Positions 1 to 10,091 of a stretch of 64,000 nucleotides of DNA are shown here, in pieces. The stretch lies in assembly GCA_038533575.1 (NCBI GenBank), contig JBCAYL010000001.1:710226-774225 (forward strand). Direction: 5' to 3'. Below the pieces are notes generated by a model. The model worked only from the letters and a program-made list of their open reading frames with translations, had not been told where the DNA came from and ran no database searches. Position numbers and translations under genes: made by a program. Position 1 is the stretch's first letter. Every line of letters starts with the position of its first letter. The stretch is from Pseudomonadota bacterium. GTDB taxonomy: Bacteria > Pseudomonadota > Alphaproteobacteria > Rhodobacterales > Rhodobacteraceae.

Positions 1-1
1 A

Positions 2-835
2 GAGGAGCTTCCAGCGCTCCGTGCCCGGCTTCCTGAGCTCGAGGGGGCGCTGCGCATCGCGCTTTTGCCGAAGGATGCCGCCGATGCACGGCCCGCCATG
101 ATCGAGATCCGTCCCGGCACGGGCGGCGACGAGGCCTCCCTCTTCGCCGGCGATCTTCTGCGCATGTACCAGCGCTATGCCGAGGCGCAGGGCTGGCGCT
201 TCGACATCGTGGAGGAGCAGGCCACCGAGCTCGGCGGCATCAAGGAAGTGGTGGCCCATGTGCAGGGCGAGGGCGTCTTCGCGCGGCTCAAGTACGAAAG
301 CGGCGTGCACCGCGTGCAGCGCGTGCCCACGACCGAGAGCGGCGGCCGCATCCACACCTCTGCGGCCACCGTGGCCGTGCTGCCGGAGGCCGAGGACGTG
401 GACATCCACATCGATCCGCAGGACATCCGCATCGACACCATGCGCGCCTCGGGCGCGGGCGGACAGCACGTGAACACGACCGATTCGGCCGTCCGCATCA
501 CCCATATCCCCTCGGGCATCGTCGTGACCTCGTCGGAGAAGTCCCAGCACCGCAACCGCGAGATCGCAATGCAGGTGCTCAAGGCGCGGCTCTACGATGC
601 CGAGCGCCAGCGCATCGACGGGGAGCGCTCCGCGGACCGGAAATCCCAGGTGGGTTCCGGGGACCGCTCCGAGCGGATCCGCACCTACAACTTCCCCCAG
701 GGCCGGATGACCGATCACCGCATCAACCTCACGCTCTACAAGCTCGACCAGGTGATGGCGGGCGATCTGACCGAGATCGTCGACGCGCTCACCGCCGAGG
801 CCCAGGCGGAGCTTCTCGCAGAGCAGGGGCTGTGA
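2..835 (+). CDS. prfA: Peptide chain release factor 1 (5' end cut by window)
   Basis: RF1 recognises UAA and UAG stop codons in the ribosomal A site and triggers peptide release. The reading frame is open from base 2, so about 80 N-terminal residues (most of domain 1) lie outside the window; 277 residues are visible and the family is usually near 350. The stop-codon reading tripeptide is seen as PTT in [12 protein letters not shown] (near nt 326), and the catalytic GGQ loop is seen as [12 protein letters not shown] (GGQ at about nt 458-466). The natural C-terminal end is present. The stop overlaps the GTG start of prmC by four bases, so RF1 and the enzyme that methylates its GGQ glutamine are translationally coupled, a common arrangement. 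Identity is certain. Confidence 0.97.
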   Translation, partial: EELPALRARLPELEGALRIALLPKDAADARPAMIEIRPGTGGDEASLFAGDLLRMYQRYAEAQGWRFDIVEEQATELGGIKEVVAHVQGEGVFARLKYESGVHRVQRVPTTESGGRIHTSAATVAVLPEAEDVDIHIDPQDIRIDTMRASGAGGQHVNTTDSAVRITHIPSGIVVTSSEKSQHRNREIAMQVLKARLYDAERQRIDGERSADRKSQVGSGDRSERIRTYNFPQGRMTDHRINLTLYKLDQVMAGDLTEIVDALTAEAQAELLAEQGL

Positions 836-1656
836 TCCCGCGCGCGCTCGTCGCGCGGCTTGAGGCGGCCGGCATCCCGAATGCGGCCGGTGATGTGCGA
901 CGGCTCTTCGAGGAGGCCTATGCGGCGGGCAACGCGCCCGGCGCGCCCGCGCAGACGCGCGAGGCCCCCAACGAGGTGACGCTCGAGATGCTCTCCATCT
1001 TTCTCGACCAGCGGCTCGCGCGGATGCCCGTGGCGCAGATCATCGGGCGGCGCGCCTTCTGGCGCCACGAATTTCGCGTCACGCCAGACGTGCTCGACCC
1101 CCGCCCGGAGACGGAGACGCTCGTGGCCGCCGCGCTTGAGCAGCCATTTGCGCGGGTGCTCGACCTCGGCACAGGCTCGGGCTGCATCCTCCTGTCGCTG
1201 CTCGCAGAAAGGCCCGGGGCCGAGGGGCTCGGCACCGATGTCAGTGCCGCCGCGCTCGCCGTCGCCGGGTGGAACGCGCGCGAGCTCGGCCTCGACGGGC
1301 GGGCGCGCTTTGGGGAGGGCCCTTGGTTTGATCCCGTGGCGGGGCGCTACGACCTCATCGTGTCCAACCCGCCCTATATTCCCGCCGCCGACATGGCCGG
1401 TCTTGCGCCCGAAGTGCGCGATCACGAGCCCCACGGCGCGCTCACCGATGGGGGCGACGGGCTCGGCGCCTACCGCGCGATCCTCGGCCGCGCAGGCGCG
1501 CATCTCGCCCCCGGCGGGCGTGTCCTACTCGAATTCGGCGCGGGGCAGGGCGCAGACGTGGCCGCCATTGCCCGCGATGCAGGCTGGAAACACATCGTTT
1601 CCCACGCCGATCTCGATGGTCGGCCACGTGTTTTGGAGGTTGCGGGGCCGCTTTGA
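832..1656 (+). CDS. prmC: Release factor glutamine N5-methyltransferase PrmC (HemK)
   Basis: Transfers a methyl group from S-adenosylmethionine to the glutamine of the GGQ motif in RF1 and RF2, which raises termination efficiency. The 274-residue protein has a helical N-terminal domain followed by a Rossmann methyltransferase domain: SAM-binding DLGTGSG at residues 111-117 and the glutamine-binding NPPY motif at 179-182 (SNPPYIP). The start is GTG at 832, inside the prfA stop (GTGA overlap), giving the usual family length. The prfA-prmC pair is a conserved operon. Confidence 0.96.
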   Translation: MIPRALVARLEAAGIPNAAGDVRRLFEEAYAAGNAPGAPAQTREAPNEVTLEMLSIFLDQRLARMPVAQIIGRRAFWRHEFRVTPDVLDPRPETETLVAAALEQPFARVLDLGTGSGCILLSLLAERPGAEGLGTDVSAAALAVAGWNARELGLDGRARFGEGPWFDPVAGRYDLIVSNPPYIPAADMAGLAPEVRDHEPHGALTDGGDGLGAYRAILGRAGAHLAPGGRVLLEFGAGQGADVAAIARDAGWKHIVSHADLDGRPRVLEVAGPL

Positions 1657-1837
1657 CGGTTATTTTCCCTGAAAATCGCGCCCAAGTGTAGAAAGACGGT
1701 TGTCAGCGCGCCCGTCCCATGCGACGAAACGGCATCCGCAGGGTGAGCACGCTCCCCGCAGGATATCAGCGCAAATTCAGTGACCCCCGCCCATACGGCA
1801 CCATCTCGGTCACAAGCACAGGCTCAAGAAGCACTTT

Positions 1838-2425
1838 ATGAGATCATCGAAATCGCGTTCGCGGAATAAAAACCGCAACAATAACAATCGGTCGATGGGC
1901 AACATCATCAACCGCGTCTTCGACAGCTCGGGGCCGGAGGGGAAGGTGCGCGGCACCCCCCAGCAGATCATCGACAAGTACAACCAGCTCATGCGCGACG
2001 CCCAGCTTTCCGGCGACCGCGTGAACGCCGAGAACTTCCAGCAGCACGCCGAGCATTACACGCGTCTCTTGGGCGAGGCGCAGAAAGAGCAGGATGCGCG
2101 CCGCGAAGAGCAGGAGCGTCAGAACCGCGAGCGCCAGGCCGAGCGCGACCGCGAGCGCGCCGAGCGTCAGGAGCGGGAATCGAACGGCAGCGACGAGCAG
2201 GGCGGAGACCAGCAGGGGCAGGGAGGCGGACGCCGCCGTGACCGCAGCGACCCAGCCGAGCAGGATCAGCCTGACGTGGTGGAAGCCGCGGGCGGCGATA
2301 GCGGCCTCGTCGAGACGCCCGAGAACGGCAACCCGGCGCCGAAGCCCAAACGCACCCGCAGCCGCAAGAAAGCCTCCGATGGTGGAGGCGATCAGGGCGG
2401 CGAGGCACCGCAGGCCGCCGAATAG
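1838..2425 (+). CDS. DUF4167 domain protein, charged and disordered C-terminus
   Basis: A 195-residue protein of the alphaproteobacterial DUF4167 family, whose function is unknown. The first 20 residues are a basic Arg/Asn/Lys tract (including NNNNR). Residues of about 20-85 form the conserved folded part (INRVFDSSGPEGKVRGTP, then NFQQHAEHYTRLL). From about 85 onward it is a highly charged Glu/Arg/Gln helix or coiled coil that runs into a low-complexity Gly/Gln/Asp tail ending in a basic KPKRTRSRKK stretch. The composition suggests an RNA- or nucleoid-associated protein, but this is inference. It follows prfA-prmC in the same direction after a 180-base gap in which I see no other gene. The family placement rests on the RGTPQQIIDKYNQLMRDAQ-type core. 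Confidence 0.85.
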   Translation: MRSSKSRSRNKNRNNNNRSMGNIINRVFDSSGPEGKVRGTPQQIIDKYNQLMRDAQLSGDRVNAENFQQHAEHYTRLLGEAQKEQDARREEQERQNRERQAERDRERAERQERESNGSDEQGGDQQGQGGGRRRDRSDPAEQDQPDVVEAAGGDSGLVETPENGNPAPKPKRTRSRKKASDGGGDQGGEAPQAAE

Positions 2426-2460
2426 CGCCCCAGAAGCATCGACGACCAGCTTTGATGAGT

Positions 2461-2479
2461 GGCGCGCTTTCCGCGCGCC
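2461..2479. terminator. GC-rich hairpin between convergent genes
   Basis: A perfect 7-bp inverted repeat (GGCGCGC, loop TTTCC, GCGCGCC) fills the gap between the end of the DUF4167 gene and the stop codon of rsmA, which ends at 2480 on the other strand. No T-run follows on either side, so factor-independent termination is only a possibility. Confidence 0.4.
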
Positions 2480-3310
2480 CTAGATGAGCCGCGCCAGGGC
2501 GCAGAAGCGTTCGAGGTCGATCTCCTCCGCGCGGGCCGTCGGGGCGATCCCCGCGGCCTCGAGCTTGTCCTCCAGATCCTCAGTCAGCCCTTTCAGGCTC
2601 GCGCGCAGCATCTTGCGGCGCTGGCCAAATGCCTTGGCCGTGAGCCGAGAGAGCGTGGCGGGCTCCGCGGGGAAGCGCGGCGCGTCGCGCGCCACGAGGT
2701 GGACCACCGCCGAATGCACCTTCGGGGCGGGTTGGAACGCCTCGGGCGGGAGGGTCATGGAGATGCGGGCATCGGCGCGCCACTGGGCGAGGATAGCCAG
2801 CCGGCCATAGGCCTTGGACCCCGGCGCGGCCACGATGCGCTCGGCCACCTCCTTCTGGAACATGAGCGTGAGGCTCTGCCAGAAGGGCGGCCAGGCAGGC
2901 GGCGAGAGCCACCGCGTCAGGAGCTCCGTTCCGACATTGTAGGGCAGGTTGGCCACCACGCGGATGGGCGGAGTGAGATGCGCGCGCGTGTCGAGCGCGA
3001 GTGCGTCGGCATTGAGAACCTCGAGGCGCCCGGGATAGGCCGCGGCGATCTCCGCCAGAGCGGGGAGGCAGCGCGTGTCCTTTTCCACCGCCACGACGCG
3101 CCGCGCGCCCTCGGCCAGGAGGCCGCGGGTGAGCCCGCCGGGGCCCGGCCCCACTTCGAGCACGTCGCAGCCCGTGAGATCACCCGCCTGCCGGGCGATC
3201 TTGGCGGTGAGGTTGAGATCGAGGAGGAAATTCTGCCCCAGCGCCTTCTTGGCCTTGAGGCCGTGGGTGGCGATGACCTCGCGCAAGGGTGGCAGGTGGT
3301 CGATCTGCAT
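2480..3310 (-). CDS. rsmA: 16S rRNA adenine(1518/1519)-N6-dimethyltransferase RsmA (KsgA)
   Basis: Dimethylates two adjacent adenines in the 3'-terminal hairpin of 16S rRNA during late 30S subunit assembly; loss gives kasugamycin resistance. The 276-residue protein shows the family motifs: LGQNFL near residue 24, SAM-binding [10 protein letters not shown] at about 52-61, an acidic EKD near 76 and the catalytic NLPYN at 121-125. Its start codon overlaps the pdxA stop by one base (TGATG), so it is the last gene of the surA-pdxA-rsmA group, an order conserved across proteobacteria. Confidence 0.96.
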   Translation of the reverse strand: MQIDHLPPLREVIATHGLKAKKALGQNFLLDLNLTAKIARQAGDLTGCDVLEVGPGPGGLTRGLLAEGARRVVAVEKDTRCLPALAEIAAAYPGRLEVLNADALALDTRAHLTPPIRVVANLPYNVGTELLTRWLSPPAWPPFWQSLTLMFQKEVAERIVAAPGSKAYGRLAILAQWRADARISMTLPPEAFQPAPKVHSAVVHLVARDAPRFPAEPATLSRLTAKAFGQRRKMLRASLKGLTEDLEDKLEAAGIAPTARAEEIDLERFCALARLI

Positions 3311-4275
3311 CAGCGGGCGCCGGTGTCCCAGGCCATCCGCAGCGCGGCGATCATGCTGTCTGGGCGGGCGATGCCGTGGCCCGCGATGTCGAAGGCCGTG
3401 CCGTGGTCAGGCGAGGTCCGGCGGAAAGGCAGGCCCAGCGTGACGTTCACCCCGCCGTCGAAGTCGAGCGTCTTGATGGGGATGAGCGCCTGGTCGTGAT
3501 AGGCGCAAATGGCCACGTCGTAGCCCGCGCGGGCGCGGGCGTGAAACATGGTGTCCGCCGGCAGCGGCCCGCGTACGTCGTATCCCTCCGCAGCCATACG
3601 CGCGACGGCCCCGTTCATCCAGTCGAGCTCCTCGCGGCCCATCTTGCCATCCTCGCCCGCATGCGGATTGAGGCCCGCGATCGCGATCCGGGGCGAAGCG
3701 ATTTCAAAATCGCTCTGGAGCGCGTGGTGGGTGATGCGTACCTGCTCGCGGAGGAGCTCTTCGGTCAACGCCGCTGGCACGTCGCTCAGGGGAATGTGGA
3801 TGGTGGCCGGCACCACGCGGAGCTCCGCGCAGGCAAGCATCATAACCACCGACTCCACCCCGGCGAGATGCGCGAGAAACTCTGTATGGCCGGGAAAGGC
3901 GAAGCCGGCCCCGTCCTGAAGCGCCGCCTTGTGGATCGGCGCGGTGCAGAGGGCGGTCGAACGCCCATCCCGCACGAGGGATACACCGGTCTCGATGGCC
4001 GCGATCACGCCCGCCGCGTTCTGCGGATCGGCGCGGCCCTTCCGAGCGTCGCCCGCAAAGCTCAGCGGCCAGACCGGCATCGCCCGTGGCATCACCTCCG
4101 CCGCATCTTCGGGTCGCGTCACCTTTTCCCATGGCAGCGGGAGAGGAAGCATGCGCGGATCGCCCACCCACACAAAGCTCAGCTCTTCGCGCAAAGAGGC
4201 CCAGGCCTCCTGAGCAAGCTCCGGGCCCACGCCCGCGGGCTCGCCGCAGCTCAGCGCGATGGGAAGACGAGCCAT
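3310..4275 (-). CDS. pdxA: 4-hydroxythreonine-4-phosphate dehydrogenase PdxA
   Basis: NAD-dependent oxidation and decarboxylation of 4-phosphohydroxy-L-threonine in the DXP-dependent pathway to pyridoxal 5'-phosphate. The 321-residue length is usual. The glycine-rich [10 protein letters not shown] at the N-terminus is the family hallmark. Metal-binding histidines are present ([19 protein letters not shown] region; later [12 protein letters not shown]), as is the C-terminal [13 protein letters not shown] segment. It lies directly downstream of surA with 7 bases between them and overlaps rsmA by one base. Confidence 0.96.
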   Translation of the reverse strand: MARLPIALSCGEPAGVGPELAQEAWASLREELSFVWVGDPRMLPLPLPWEKVTRPEDAAEVMPRAMPVWPLSFAGDARKGRADPQNAAGVIAAIETGVSLVRDGRSTALCTAPIHKAALQDGAGFAFPGHTEFLAHLAGVESVVMMLACAELRVVPATIHIPLSDVPAALTEELLREQVRITHHALQSDFEIASPRIAIAGLNPHAGEDGKMGREELDWMNGAVARMAAEGYDVRGPLPADTMFHARARAGYDVAICAYHDQALIPIKTLDFDGGVNVTLGLPFRRTSPDHGTAFDIAGHGIARPDSMIAALRMAWDTGAR

Positions 4276-4282
4276 CAGAAAC

Positions 4283-5503
4283 TCAGTTGATGGTGATTGC
4301 GGCCTCGGCGCGCAGCTCGGCGAGGAAGCCGTCCGCGAGGCCGTTGAGGCGGCGGCTCCGGAGTTCGTTGCGGATCGCTTCCCGGTTTGCGCTATCGTTG
4401 CTTGCGGCGTCCTCGAGCGCTGGCACGCGATTGCAGAGCATGAGGAAGACCAGCGTCTCCCCGCCTGCGCGGGTGAGCGCTGTGGAGACTTCGCCGGGAT
4501 CGAGCTTGGCGAGTTCTATGGCCACGTCATCGGGGATCTCGGCGGGGGCGCGCGCGCCGCGCTCCAGTGCCTCGGGCGCCATGTTGCGCGCCACGCCGTA
4601 GAGATCGTCGCAGGTGTCCACGCGGGCCTCGATCCGGTTCGCCCGAGCGATGTCACCGCCCGGCAGGTAAAGCGCGGCGTAGTCGATGGCCGCGGGCGTC
4701 GCCGGGCTGCCTTCGCGCTCCTCGATGTCGCGGAGTTGGAAGAGGATGATGGCATTGTCGGTGCGCAGGGGCTGCGTCACCTCGCCGGGCGCGAGCGTCA
4801 GCAGGATTGGCCCGAGGCCGGGCGGCAGGTCCGAGAGCTCGAGCCAATTGACCCGCCCGCCTTGCTCCCGCGAGGGTGCGGCCGAGAGGTCGCGCGCTTC
4901 CGCCTGGAACCGGCTGATCGAGGTGATTGCTTGAAGCCGCTCTGCATTGGCCTCGGCCGTTGCCACCTCGCCAGGCCGGTTCGGCCGGGCGGGCAGCACG
5001 ATCTCGTTGAGGAGCACGCGGATGCGGGAGCCACCGGCGACGGCGCCCTGTGCGCGGTCGATCTCGTCATCGGTGATCTCGGAGCGGCCCGCGAAGCGCG
5101 CGCGCACCAGCTCCCGCCAGGTGACACCGACGCGGATGAACTCGCGAAAGGTGCCTTCCTCGATGCCCTGACTGCGGAGCCGGGCGACGAAGGCCTCTGT
5201 TTCGAGGTTCGCGCGCCCTGCGAAGTCCGCCATGCCGCGAGCGAGGCCCTCCTCGGTGAGTTCGATGCCCGCGCGGCGCGCGGCCGCGATCTTGAGCCGG
5301 TCCTCGATGAGTTGTTCAAGCGCCAGCGCGCGGCTCGCGCCGGGGGCGTTCACAAAGGCGAGAAAGCGCGCGCGCTGCTCCACCTCGAAGGCGGTGACGA
5401 CGTCACTGTCGACGCTGGCGACCGTGCGGAACTGCGATTGCGCCGCGAGGCTTGCAGGGAGCGCAAGGGCGAGGAAAAGGGCGAGGAGGAGACGGAGGCG
5501 CAT
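4283..5503 (-). CDS. surA: Periplasmic peptidyl-prolyl isomerase / chaperone SurA
   Basis: Periplasmic chaperone that carries unfolded outer-membrane proteins, LptD among them, to the BAM complex. From the chosen start the product is 406 residues, with a clear signal peptide (basic MRLR, a Leu/Ala core, ending LAAQ). After that come a SurA N-domain-like segment (ASVDSDVVTAFEVEQRARFL) and one recognisable parvulin-type region (about residues 170-275, SREQGGRVNWLELSDLPPGL). The start at 5503 has an upstream AGGGA. An ATG at 5560, overlapping the lptD stop as TGATG, would add 19 residues before the signal peptide and would couple translation to lptD; that start cannot be excluded. The lptD-surA-pdxA-rsmA order supports the call. 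Confidence 0.88.
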   Translation of the reverse strand: MRLRLLLALFLALALPASLAAQSQFRTVASVDSDVVTAFEVEQRARFLAFVNAPGASRALALEQLIEDRLKIAAARRAGIELTEEGLARGMADFAGRANLETEAFVARLRSQGIEEGTFREFIRVGVTWRELVRARFAGRSEITDDEIDRAQGAVAGGSRIRVLLNEIVLPARPNRPGEVATAEANAERLQAITSISRFQAEARDLSAAPSREQGGRVNWLELSDLPPGLGPILLTLAPGEVTQPLRTDNAIILFQLRDIEEREGSPATPAAIDYAALYLPGGDIARANRIEARVDTCDDLYGVARNMAPEALERGARAPAEIPDDVAIELAKLDPGEVSTALTRAGGETLVFLMLCNRVPALEDAASNDSANREAIRNELRSRRLNGLADGFLAELRAEAAITIN

Positions 5504-5559
5504 GGCGGCGTTCCCTACGAAACTTGGGTCTGCTTTCTTGTTCTGACGGGCCTCGGTCA

Positions 5560-7716
5560 TCAGCGGCATCGGGGGGCCACGCGCGGCGTGCTCGCGCCGG
5601 TGCCAAAGCCCCGCAATCCCACGGTGAAGCCGAAATCCGTACTGGGCGTGACAGTATCCGATGAGGTGAAGTTGCGCGAGGCGGAAAGCGCGATCTCCAC
5701 GCATTCGTTGATCCACCGGAAGCCGATGCCGGCCTCTGTGGTGGCCTCGGTCGTGAAATCGTATCGGAAATCGGCGAGGGCGGTGAGGGTGGGCGTCAGG
5801 TCGTAGCCGGTCGTCAGCGTGAGCTCGGAGGCGGCAGAGTTACGGTCCTCGTCCGCATCGGCGCCCAGATAGGCATAGGACGTCGCCGCGCGGAAGCTGT
5901 CCCCGTCATAGCCCACGCGGAGGCCCGTTTTCTGCACGGCGAGATCGGTGTCGAGCGTGATGCGCCCGATCACATCATATCGCCCTTGGGTGGCCAGGGT
6001 GCCGGAGATGAGCCAGCTCGAGCTGTCCCCCGAGAGGCCCGAGGCATCGGTGAAGTCGGGCGCGCCGCTCAGGCGCTCCACCCGGCCGAAGGTGAGCGTG
6101 CTTTCCCAGCCCGCCGGGCCCGAGCGCGTCCAGGTGAGACCGAGATCGATCCGCGTGCCGTCCTCCACGACGTCCTCCCCCGGGGCGCGGTTGAGGCTGA
6201 AGAGGTTGCCTTCGTCGAACTCGACGCGGGTGCTATCCTCGTTCGGGATGTCGGCATCGCTCCGCGCGGTGCTGGCGAGCTGGATCTTGGGCGTGAGCAC
6301 GTGGCGCGCGCCGCCAGCGCTTTGCGCCATGAGTGGCCAGGCCAAAGAGACGGCGAGGCCCGCTTCGCCCCGGCTCGCATCGTCTTCGAAGAGCGTGTCA
6401 TCGGAGATGATGAACGCATCCGCGCCCACCATGGCCTGTGCGCCGAGGACGAGGCCGGGCCCGGTCACCCATTCCCGCGCCCAATCGAGCGTGACGCCCG
6501 TGCGCACCACGTCGAGCCCGTCCGAGACGCCGTCTCCATCGCTGTCGTTGTTGGCGTCGGAGGTCCGCAGATGGGCCTGGAGATCCGCGCGGAGCCGGGC
6601 AGATCCGCCGAGGAGATCGGGCGCGAAGACGAGGTCGCGCCGGGCATCGAAGATGAGCGAGGGAAAGGTGTTGTTGTTTTCGCCATCGCGCAGCGAGCGG
6701 AAGACGACGAGCTCGTATTCGGCGTCCGTCGTGCCAGTGGTGCGGGCCAGCGTAAGCGCGCTGTCGAGGCGGTCCTTGTTCGAGTAGTCGTAGTCGGAAA
6801 AGTAGGAGCGGTCCGAGGCGGTTTCGATATCGAAGGCGAGCTCGTAGCCGCGGAAGACATCGAAGCGGCCCGTGGCGAGGACCCCGCCGCGCAGCGCGCT
6901 GTCGCCGAATTCGTCGCGCGACACGTAGGTGTTCCAGTCGATCTCGCCGCGCCGGAAGGCCTGCCGGTAGCGAAACTCCAGCGTGCGAGTTTCGGTCGTG
7001 ATGAAAGGGGTGACGGTGAGATCGCGGCTGTCGCCCAGGGCAATAAAGTAGGGGATCTTCACCCCGTAGCCGAGGAGGGAGGAGGTGCGGAATTCCGGGC
7101 GCAGAAAGCCAGTGGCGCGCTCCAGCGTGGGGTCGGGGAGGCGCAAGCGCGGCAGGTAGAGGATGGGGACCCCCATGATCTGCAGCTGAGCCTCGTCGAA
7201 ATAGAGCTGCCGCTCCTCTTCATCGTGGATGATGCGCGCGGCACGGATCTGCCAGAGCGGCGGCCGGCCGCTGTCGCAGACATGGCAGCTTGTGGCCCCG
7301 ACCTGCAGCGCCTGGCTGTAACGCCCGCCCACGCGCTGGATCTCGGCGGCCGCGATCTGGAGCTGCTGGTTGAGCACGAGGCGCGCGCCGAGGAGGATGC
7401 CATCGCGCAGCCCGCCGCTGAGCTCGGCCTGGCTCGCGAGAATGATGGTCGCGCGCCCGTCGCGCAGGACGATGGGGCCCTCCATGGTGAGCGTGTCCGT
7501 CTCCCCGTCATAGGTGACGCGGGAGGCGGTGAGACGCGTGTCGCCCTGAAGGATCTCGACATTGCCTTCGGCGATGAGGAGGCGGTCCTCGGTGAGGCTC
7601 ACACGGTCGGCTACGAGGGAGGCGGGCGTGCCGGGGGCGTCGCTTTCCTGTGCGGCGAGGGGCGCGGACAGTGAGGCCGCGACGACGACGCAGAGGAGCG
7701 CGAGGAGCCGCCTCAT
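5560..7716 (-). CDS. lptD: LPS-assembly outer-membrane protein LptD
   Basis: Forms with LptE the outer-membrane translocon that places LPS in the outer leaflet. The 718-residue protein starts with a signal peptide (MRRLLALLCVVVAASL, ending LAAQ). Residues of about 30-150 are an OstA-type beta-jellyroll (VADRVSLTEDRLLIAEGNVE, then TLTMEGPI) and the rest is the beta-barrel. Cysteine pairs needed for LptD maturation are visible: SCHVC near residue 180 and a single Cys in the C-terminal RWINECVEIAL. The start is ATG at 7716, overlapping the lptG stop (ATGA); the frame further upstream is only shadow coding. Confidence 0.95.
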   Translation of the reverse strand: MRRLLALLCVVVAASLSAPLAAQESDAPGTPASLVADRVSLTEDRLLIAEGNVEILQGDTRLTASRVTYDGETDTLTMEGPIVLRDGRATIILASQAELSGGLRDGILLGARLVLNQQLQIAAAEIQRVGGRYSQALQVGATSCHVCDSGRPPLWQIRAARIIHDEEERQLYFDEAQLQIMGVPILYLPRLRLPDPTLERATGFLRPEFRTSSLLGYGVKIPYFIALGDSRDLTVTPFITTETRTLEFRYRQAFRRGEIDWNTYVSRDEFGDSALRGGVLATGRFDVFRGYELAFDIETASDRSYFSDYDYSNKDRLDSALTLARTTGTTDAEYELVVFRSLRDGENNNTFPSLIFDARRDLVFAPDLLGGSARLRADLQAHLRTSDANNDSDGDGVSDGLDVVRTGVTLDWAREWVTGPGLVLGAQAMVGADAFIISDDTLFEDDASRGEAGLAVSLAWPLMAQSAGGARHVLTPKIQLASTARSDADIPNEDSTRVEFDEGNLFSLNRAPGEDVVEDGTRIDLGLTWTRSGPAGWESTLTFGRVERLSGAPDFTDASGLSGDSSSWLISGTLATQGRYDVIGRITLDTDLAVQKTGLRVGYDGDSFRAATSYAYLGADADEDRNSAASELTLTTGYDLTPTLTALADFRYDFTTEATTEAGIGFRWINECVEIALSASRNFTSSDTVTPSTDFGFTVGLRGFGTGASTPRVAPRCR

Positions 7717-8807
7717 CCGTCCTCGAGCCTGAAGAGACGGCCCAGCGCGAGGCCGAGCGCTGCGAGGGGCGGGGCCCAGGCCGCCAGAAGGATGGGCATC
7801 TGCCCGTTTTCTCCGAGGATCTGCGCGAAGTTCCTGACGAAGTAGAGCGCGAAGCCCGCGAGGATCGCGACCAACACGGCGGCGCCGGTACGGCTCACCC
7901 GGGCATGGCGCACCGTGAAGCTCGCCCCCACCAGCATCATCGCAACCATGAAGACCGGCAGCGCGAGCTCCATGTGAAACCACACGAGATGCCGCCGCGC
8001 CGAGAACCCCGCGCGCTCGAGCTGGTCGATGAAGGCCGGCAGTTCCCAGATCGGGATGGCGGAGGGCGAGCCGAAGCTGTCTCGTATGCCCTCGGGCGTA
8101 AGAGACGACGGGATGCGCAGCGTGTCGTAGGCGCGGGCGGCAGCCTCCGGGTTGGGGTTGCGATCGAGCGGCCAGCTTTTTGCGTCGCGCAGGTCCCAGC
8201 CGCCGCGCGTGAGCGTGGCGTTTGCGGCTTCGATCCGGCGCACGGGCGTGCCGTCCTGCGCGAAGGAGATGAAGGTGACCTGGCGCAGCGTGGTGCCGTC
8301 GAGCGTGGAGGACAACGCCCGGATTACGGTCTGGCCATCGCTCGAGCCCTGCCGGAGCCAGAGACCTTCGTCGGAGATCGAGAGCGTGGAGCCGTCCTCG
8401 TCGATCCGGTCCGTGCGCGCCTCGTATTCCTGGCTCATCTGCGCCACGAGCGGATTGAAGACCGCCACCGCCACGGCGCCGATGGCCAGCGCCACGATAC
8501 CCGGCGCCACGAGCGCGCGGAGCGCCGAGCGGCCCGAGGCCCGCGCCACCACCAGCTCCGAGGACCGCGCGAGCGAGATGAAGAGCGTCACCGAGGCGAT
8601 GATCATCAGGAGCGGAAGGATGCGGTAGAAGCCCACCGGCGCGTTGAGTACTGTGAGGCCGAGCAGCGCGCCGAGGCTCACCTCGTCGCCCGCGAAGCGC
8701 CTGACCTGATCCATGAAATCGAAGAGAAGCGCGAGCCCGAGAAAGATCGCGAAGACCGCGCCGAAGGTCGTCAGGAAACGCCAGGCGAAGTAGCGGTGGA
8801 GCGTCAT
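7713..8807 (-). CDS. lptG: LPS export ABC transporter permease LptG
   Basis: Inner-membrane partner of LptF in the LptB2FG transporter, which extracts LPS from the inner membrane and passes it to the Lpt bridge. From the ATG at 8807 the protein has 364 residues with three N-terminal membrane segments, a periplasmic jellyroll of about 170 residues (FNPLVAQ, then LDRNPNPEA) and three C-terminal membrane segments. The start overlaps the lptF stop as ATGA, which fixes it; upstream in-frame codons lie inside lptF. The ATPase gene lptB is not in the window. Confidence 0.94.
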   Translation of the reverse strand: MTLHRYFAWRFLTTFGAVFAIFLGLALLFDFMDQVRRFAGDEVSLGALLGLTVLNAPVGFYRILPLLMIIASVTLFISLARSSELVVARASGRSALRALVAPGIVALAIGAVAVAVFNPLVAQMSQEYEARTDRIDEDGSTLSISDEGLWLRQGSSDGQTVIRALSSTLDGTTLRQVTFISFAQDGTPVRRIEAANATLTRGGWDLRDAKSWPLDRNPNPEAAARAYDTLRIPSSLTPEGIRDSFGSPSAIPIWELPAFIDQLERAGFSARRHLVWFHMELALPVFMVAMMLVGASFTVRHARVSRTGAAVLVAILAGFALYFVRNFAQILGENGQMPILLAAWAPPLAALGLALGRLFRLEDG

Positions 8808-9925
8808 GACGGGACCGCGCCTCGCGCTATGCGACGCCCGCGATCTGCGCGCAAGAACCCGGCCCAGGCGATGGCGAGCCCGAGGGCGGCGGGCAGGTAA
8901 GCGAGTGGCCAACGCGCGGGGTCGGAGATGATCTGCTCCGCGGCCACGCTTTCCAGCGCCTTGAGCAGCACGAGCGCCGCCAGCGCGGCAATGATCTGGC
9001 GCCAGAGTCCCATCCGCGAAAAGCCCGCGCTCATGAGCGTGGCAAAGCCGAGGAGTGCGGCCACGAGGGGAAAGAGCGGCTGCGAGAAGCGTTCGTGGAC
9101 TTCTTGGGCGAATTCACCGGCGTTGCGCCCGGTCCGCGCGAGGATCTCCGGGCTCGGGTTCAGGAGCTCGCCCGTGGACAGCTCCCTGAGCGCGGGGCGG
9201 CGGCCTGCCGACGGATCGACGAGGCGGCCCACATCGATCACGAGGTCGTCGAAGTTGGTGACGAAGAGCGTGCCCTGTTCCGGGCTCAGCGTCTGGCTCT
9301 GCCCGTCGATCATGACGAGGCGGGGCCCGTCCTCCGTGCGCACGAGAAAGGCGCGTTCGGCGGTGAAGATTTGGTCCCGGATGCCCGGGCGCATGTCCGC
9401 GAGGAAGACGTCCAGCAGCTCGCCATCCTCGGAGATGTCGCGCAGATAGAGCGTGGAGCCCTGTCCGGGATGGGTGAAGACGCCCTCGCGCAGGAGCCGC
9501 CCGGAGACGTTTTCGCTCACCTCCGCGTTGCGCACCGCGAGGCGCTCCTGGCTGATGGGCACGAGCACGTGCATGAGGGCCGCCATGAAAATCGCTGTGA
9601 TGACGCCAAACATCGCCACCGGCCGCGCCATGCGCCGCGCGGAATAGCCGGTGGCCTGCATCACCGCGATCTCGCGGTCCGCCATCATGCGATTGGTGAC
9701 GTAAAGCACCGCCGCGAACGCTGCCACGGGGAGGACGAGGCGGATCAGGTTGGGCAGCGACAAGGCCGTGAATTCGAGGAAGACGAGGGCTGTCTGGCCA
9801 TCGGCGATGAGCCGGTCAAACAGCACAACGGCCTGGTTCACCCAGTAGACCATCACGAGCACCAGTGCGAAGAACCCGAAGAGCTGCAGGCACTGCGAAA
9901 GCATGTACCTGTCAAAGCGTGCCAT
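8804..9925 (-). CDS. lptF: LPS export ABC transporter permease LptF
   Basis: Second permease of the LptB2FG LPS exporter. 373 residues with the same layout as LptG: an N-terminal cluster of three membrane segments (QLFGFFALVLVMVYWVNQ), a cytoplasmic coupling-helix region (MMADREIAVMQATGYS), a periplasmic jellyroll and three C-terminal membrane helices. It is the first gene of the minus-strand operon lptF-lptG-lptD-surA-pdxA-rsmA, so the promoter should lie in the 166-base gap shared with the divergent pepA; I could not pick a convincing -35/-10 pair there. Confidence 0.94.
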   Translation of the reverse strand: MARFDRYMLSQCLQLFGFFALVLVMVYWVNQAVVLFDRLIADGQTALVFLEFTALSLPNLIRLVLPVAAFAAVLYVTNRMMADREIAVMQATGYSARRMARPVAMFGVITAIFMAALMHVLVPISQERLAVRNAEVSENVSGRLLREGVFTHPGQGSTLYLRDISEDGELLDVFLADMRPGIRDQIFTAERAFLVRTEDGPRLVMIDGQSQTLSPEQGTLFVTNFDDLVIDVGRLVDPSAGRRPALRELSTGELLNPSPEILARTGRNAGEFAQEVHERFSQPLFPLVAALLGFATLMSAGFSRMGLWRQIIAALAALVLLKALESVAAEQIISDPARWPLAYLPAALGLAIAWAGFLRADRGRRIARGAVPS

Positions 9926-10091
9926 ACTGCTCCGCCATGCCGTGCGCGGCCCTCGTTCGACGTCCCTAGTGGCGGAGGTCTACTCCATTTCCCGCGCCTC
10001 GGAAAGAGACGCGCTGCGCGGTCCGGGGCGGGTGGCCAATCCCCGGAGGCCCCGCTAGGTTTCGCCCAAACCATCCCAGCGGAGCCAATTC

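Noticed and set aside
2459-3499. Long plus-strand open frame across rsmA
   Set aside because: It is the antisense shadow of rsmA and pdxA; the composition is the Arg/Ala/Gly pattern of reverse frames in GC-rich DNA.
5986-7674. 562-codon plus-strand frame opposite lptD
   Set aside because: Shadow of lptD; no start signal, no family motifs, and lptD is certain.
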